NCBI RefSeq assembly: GCF_040567655.1
Contig: NZ_JBEXAC010000003.1
Location: 310,001-374,000, forward strand
DNA from: Chitinophaga sp. H8
Lineage (GTDB): Bacteria; Bacteroidota; Bacteroidia; Chitinophagales; Chitinophagaceae
Direction of reading: 5' to 3'
Length of the DNA: 64,000 nucleotides
Made by a program: the position numbers and the translations under genes. Under the pieces are notes generated by a model. That model saw nothing but the letters and a program-made list of their open reading frames with translations, had not been told where the DNA came from and did no database searches. Below are positions 61,433 to 64,000 of this stretch, in pieces (within the stretch, counting starts at the first letter, position 1; each line of letters starts with the position of its first letter).

Positions 61433-63379
61433 ATGAGAAAGTATTTAATACTTATTGCCATACTGCTCACCTGTACAACCTTTACATTGCGGGCACAGGA
61501 GCAGCGCAATCTGTTGGCCGGCACTTTTACCGCTGCTCAGTTGAAAGCAGATTTACTGCCGGATACCAAATGGGTGGATTTTCCGGCTTATGATAACCGG
61601 GAAGCCTGGGATAAGTTATTGCCGGCATATAAAGCCGCATTGATCAGCTATGGAGAAAGTGCACTTCCCTATAAGTGGCAGCTGGTGCCGGCCACAGCAT
61701 ACCTTGACTATGTACGTACCGGCAATCGTACCAGTATGCAAAATATTTATAATGCTAATGTTGCTCATTTAAAAGGACTGGTACTGGCAGAACTGGCTGA
61801 GGGGAAAGGCCGCTTTACCGATCAGATCATCAATGGGGTATGGGCGTTTTGTGAAATGACAACCTGGTCATTATCTGCACATCTCAGTGCACAAAAGAAG
61901 GGGCTGGGTATCCCCGATATAAATGACCCCATTATTGATCTGGAGGTAGGTAATACCGGGGCTTTGCTGGCCTGGGTGCACTACTTCTTCCATGATGCAT
62001 TTGATAAGGTAAACCCGCTGATTGCTGCCCGTATCCGGTATGAAATTAACCGGCAGGTGTTGACGCCTTATTATCAGCGGGATGATTTCTGGTGGATGGC
62101 TTTCAGGAATGACAAGTTTGTGAATAACTGGAATGTATGGGTCAATTATAATGTATTGAATTGCATTTTACTGATAGAAACAGATCCGGAAAAAAGAGTA
62201 GCAGGTGTTTATAAAACCATGCGGTCCGTAGACAAGTTCATCAATTACTATAAGGCCGATGGCGGTTGTGAAGAAGGCCCTGCCTATTGGGAGAGCGCCG
62301 GCGGTATGTTGTACGGGTATCTGGCATTGTTATTTCAGGGAACCGGTGGTAAGGTTAATAAATTTGATCATGACCTGGTGAAAAATATAGGCAGGTATAT
62401 TTATCGTGCGTATATCAATGACCGTTACTATATCAACTTCGCAGATGCGGCTGCCCAATTAAGTCAGCCAGCAGGATTAATCTACACTTATGGAAAAGCG
62501 ATTGGTGATGATCAGATGAAAGGATTTGGCAGTTTCCTGGCACACCAGCAGCACTGGGATACCCGTGTTCCGCAGGAAACGTTGCAGGCTACTGTGGAAA
62601 ACCTGTGGCTGGCTGGGGAAATAATGGATTATCCCCCGGCAGCCCCTTTACTGGGTGATTGCTGGCTGTCAGGTACACAGATACTGGCAGCACGGGATAA
62701 GGCAGGTACTGCAAATGGGTTTTATTTTGCTGCCAAGGGCGGGCATAATAACGAAAGCCACAATCATAATGATGTAGGCACTTTTATGCTTTATTATGAT
62801 GGCAAACCGGTGTTTATTGATATTGGCAGCGAAGTATATACCCGGCAAACCTTTGGGCCGGAACGTTATACTATCTGGACAATGCGGTCTGTTTATCATA
62901 ACCTCCCTTTTATTAATGGTATAGAACAGCATGTCGGCGCGCAATTTGCAGCACGTAATCCTGTCTATAAGGCTACCCCATCTACGGTATCCTTTTCGCT
63001 CGATCTGGCTAAAGCATATCCCGATAGCGCCGGAATAAATACCTGGTACAGAGCCTACCTGCTGAAAAGAGGACAATCATTTACCATTACAGATGAGTAC
63101 AACCTGGTGGAGAATAACGGGAAAACCGCAGTGCATTTTATGAGTAGTTGCCGGCCCCATATTCTTCAACCTGGAATACTGCGTTTAAGTGGAGAAGGGT
63201 TTGAATTAAATATGCTGTATCCCGCAAGTAGTGCGGCGCCTGTTATAGAAGATATATTAATCAAAGATGAGCGGCTGCTGCAGTCGTGGCCCCCGCATGT
63301 ATACAGGATCATATTTCCCCTGACCAGCCAACAGCTGAAAGGCAAAATGTGGTGGAAGATCCAATCAGCAACTAAGTAA
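61433..63379 (+). CDS. Secreted heparinase II/III-type polysaccharide lyase
   Basis: A 648-residue exported protein with an (alpha/alpha)-toroid domain (about 60-385) and a C-terminal beta-sandwich containing the heparinase II/III signature ESHNHNDVGTFMLYYDG (about 441-457) and KPVFIDIGSEVYTRQTFG. A Tyr/His-rich catalytic groove is expected; NNWNVWVNYNVLNC (about 227-240) and CEEGPAYW (about 279-286) are conserved in this class. Signal peptide MRKYLILIAILLTCTTFTL. Lyases of this type cleave uronate-containing polymers, releasing unsaturated uronates. Divergent from uxaA, it probably feeds the uronate operon. The exact substrate (heparan, alginate, pectin-like or other) cannot be assigned. Confidence 0.85.
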   Translation: MRKYLILIAILLTCTTFTLRAQEQRNLLAGTFTAAQLKADLLPDTKWVDFPAYDNREAWDKLLPAYKAALISYGESALPYKWQLVPATAYLDYVRTGNRTSMQNIYNANVAHLKGLVLAELAEGKGRFTDQIINGVWAFCEMTTWSLSAHLSAQKKGLGIPDINDPIIDLEVGNTGALLAWVHYFFHDAFDKVNPLIAARIRYEINRQVLTPYYQRDDFWWMAFRNDKFVNNWNVWVNYNVLNCILLIETDPEKRVAGVYKTMRSVDKFINYYKADGGCEEGPAYWESAGGMLYGYLALLFQGTGGKVNKFDHDLVKNIGRYIYRAYINDRYYINFADAAAQLSQPAGLIYTYGKAIGDDQMKGFGSFLAHQQHWDTRVPQETLQATVENLWLAGEIMDYPPAAPLLGDCWLSGTQILAARDKAGTANGFYFAAKGGHNNESHNHNDVGTFMLYYDGKPVFIDIGSEVYTRQTFGPERYTIWTMRSVYHNLPFINGIEQHVGAQFAARNPVYKATPSTVSFSLDLAKAYPDSAGINTWYRAYLLKRGQSFTITDEYNLVENNGKTAVHFMSSCRPHILQPGILRLSGEGFELNMLYPASSAAPVIEDILIKDERLLQSWPPHVYRIIFPLTSQQLKGKMWWKIQSATK

Positions 63380-63423
63380 TACGGACCCGGAAAATAAAGC
63401 ATCCATATAAATGCCTTGTATTT

Positions 63424-63437
63424 TGCAAACGTTTGCA
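63424..63437. promoter_or_regulatory. Perfect 14-bp palindrome, LacI-family operator-like
   Basis: TGCAAACGTTTGCA is a perfect palindrome with the central CG typical of LacI/GalR/CcpA-type operators (TGNAANCGNTNNCA is the cre consensus). It lies between the lyase gene and the DUF2264 gene, 68 bp upstream of the latter. No LacI-family gene is in the window. Confidence 0.6.
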
Positions 63438-63504
63438 TAACTTAGTATAAAACAGGCAGCTTACCTGCCTTTCCACGTATTGAATCTAATAAAAGCAGCT
63501 GCAC

Positions 63505-64000
63505 TTGGAACGTAGAAACTTTATTAAGATAGCACCGCTGGCGGGTTTGGCCGGCGTTATTACTCCGGGGCGGGTACTGTCAGGTACCTCATCACCGTTG
63601 CCAACTGCCACCTCCTTGATGGAGCATGACAGGCAGTACTGGACACAGTTACTAGTCAGGATCTGCAGTCCGGTTATTGAAAATATGAGCCGGGGTACTC
63701 TAAAAAAGAATCTGCCATTGGAATTGGGAAAAGGATATGGACTGGACGTAAAGCAGGTGACTTATCTGGAAGCTTTTGGACGGACCATTTCGGGAATGGC
63801 ACCGTGGCTGGCCTTACCTGATGACGTTACCGCAGAAGGCAGAACAAGGAAACGGCTGCGGGAACAGGTGCTGCAAGGTATTGTAAATGGTGTAGATCCG
63901 GGATCGCCGGACTATCTCAATTTTCGTACGGAAGCACAGCCTTTGGTAGATGCGGCGTTTTTATGTCATGCTTTTTTAAGGGCGCCGGATGCTTTATGGC
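63505..64000 (+). CDS. DUF2264 family protein, N-terminal part (runs past window end)
   Basis: An open frame from TTG 63505 to the end of the window, about 165 codons, not closed by a stop. An in-frame stop lies upstream (TAA 63490-63492), so TTG (or the nearby CTG 63499) must start it. The N-terminus MERRNFIKIAPLAGLAGVIT has a twin-arginine-like RRNFIK motif before a hydrophobic core. The mature part EHDRQYWTQLLVRICSPVIE and GRTISGMAPWLAL resemble DUF2264, a family often found with polysaccharide-lyase genes. Cotranscription with the lyase is possible (125-bp gap), but a LacI-like palindrome lies between. Confidence 0.7.
   Translation, partial: MERRNFIKIAPLAGLAGVITPGRVLSGTSSPLPTATSLMEHDRQYWTQLLVRICSPVIENMSRGTLKKNLPLELGKGYGLDVKQVTYLEAFGRTISGMAPWLALPDDVTAEGRTRKRLREQVLQGIVNGVDPGSPDYLNFRTEAQPLVDAAFLCHAFLRAPDALW

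Noticed and set aside
1..64000. tRNA or rRNA genes, CRISPR arrays, transposases, phage genes
   Set aside because: None recognised on either strand; the repeat islands lack the regular repeat-spacer pattern of CRISPR and contain no transposase.

Overview
The window comes from a member of the Bacteroidota, most likely the Chitinophagaceae (Chitinophaga-like). The evidence is a SusC/SusD pair, a peptidase with a type IX secretion C-terminal domain, Bacteroidota-type promoters (TTG-N19-21-TAnnTTTG), few Shine-Dalgarno sequences, a DarA/DarB flexirubin-type cluster and the ligase-associated DNA repair genes usual in this phylum. I see no tRNA, rRNA, CRISPR array, transposase or prophage gene. Genes are dense on both strands and several convergent pairs share a perfect hairpin terminator.

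Layout. 1-9.8 kb: the end of a putative HhH/outer-membrane protein, an orphan SusC/SusD pair, a DUF3467 protein, an Ldh-family dehydrogenase and aspartate kinase. 9.9-17.4 kb: a DNA-damage-tolerance block on the minus strand (dinB-type polymerase, then dnaE2-type polymerase) with a RES-Xre toxin-antitoxin pair 34 bp downstream. A LexA-like XRE-S24 regulator lies nearby on the plus strand. The dinB promoter and the regulator promoter each carry two copies of the same palindrome (TACTAA-N5-TTAGTA) overlapping or abutting the -7 box. This is the most informative signal in the window and suggests an SOS-like circuit. 17.5-28.5 kb: the ligase-associated repair set (Lhr-type helicase, PdeM phosphoesterase, ATP-dependent ligase, MBL exonuclease), split by a purine permease, an LD-carboxypeptidase, a secreted protein and an Lrp regulator; a histone-deacetylase-fold gene joins the helicase-pdeM operon. 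28.6-32.8 kb: a periplasmic-binding-fold lipoprotein, guaA, an unusual repeat island and a DUF2807 lipoprotein.

33.2-41.8 kb: a nine-gene plus-strand cluster resembling the dialkylresorcinol/ketosynthase half of a flexirubin cluster (darA-like, darB-like, an unknown, a BtrH-like protein, ABC ATPase and permease, ACP, ketosynthase, Cys-less ketosynthase). The aryl-polyene tailoring genes are not present. 41.9-53.1 kb: mostly housekeeping (M14 peptidase, rpsT, sucA-sucB with a two-lipoyl E2, an RsmB/F-type methyltransferase, a secreted subtilase, mnmA). 53.4-64 kb: a hexuronate pathway (uxaB, uxaC, kdgK, eda, exuT and convergent uxaA) followed by a heparinase II/III-type polysaccharide lyase and the start of a DUF2264 gene. 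Together these could release, import and degrade galacturonate or glucuronate to pyruvate and glyceraldehyde-3-phosphate. A perfect LacI-type palindrome precedes the DUF2264 gene.

Intergenic DNA carries a dispersed CTTAAATGCAGC motif, nested inverted repeats (31.6-32.0 and 51.9-52.0 kb), an 11-bp tandem repeat, and a second copy of the SusC start region 344 bp upstream of susC.
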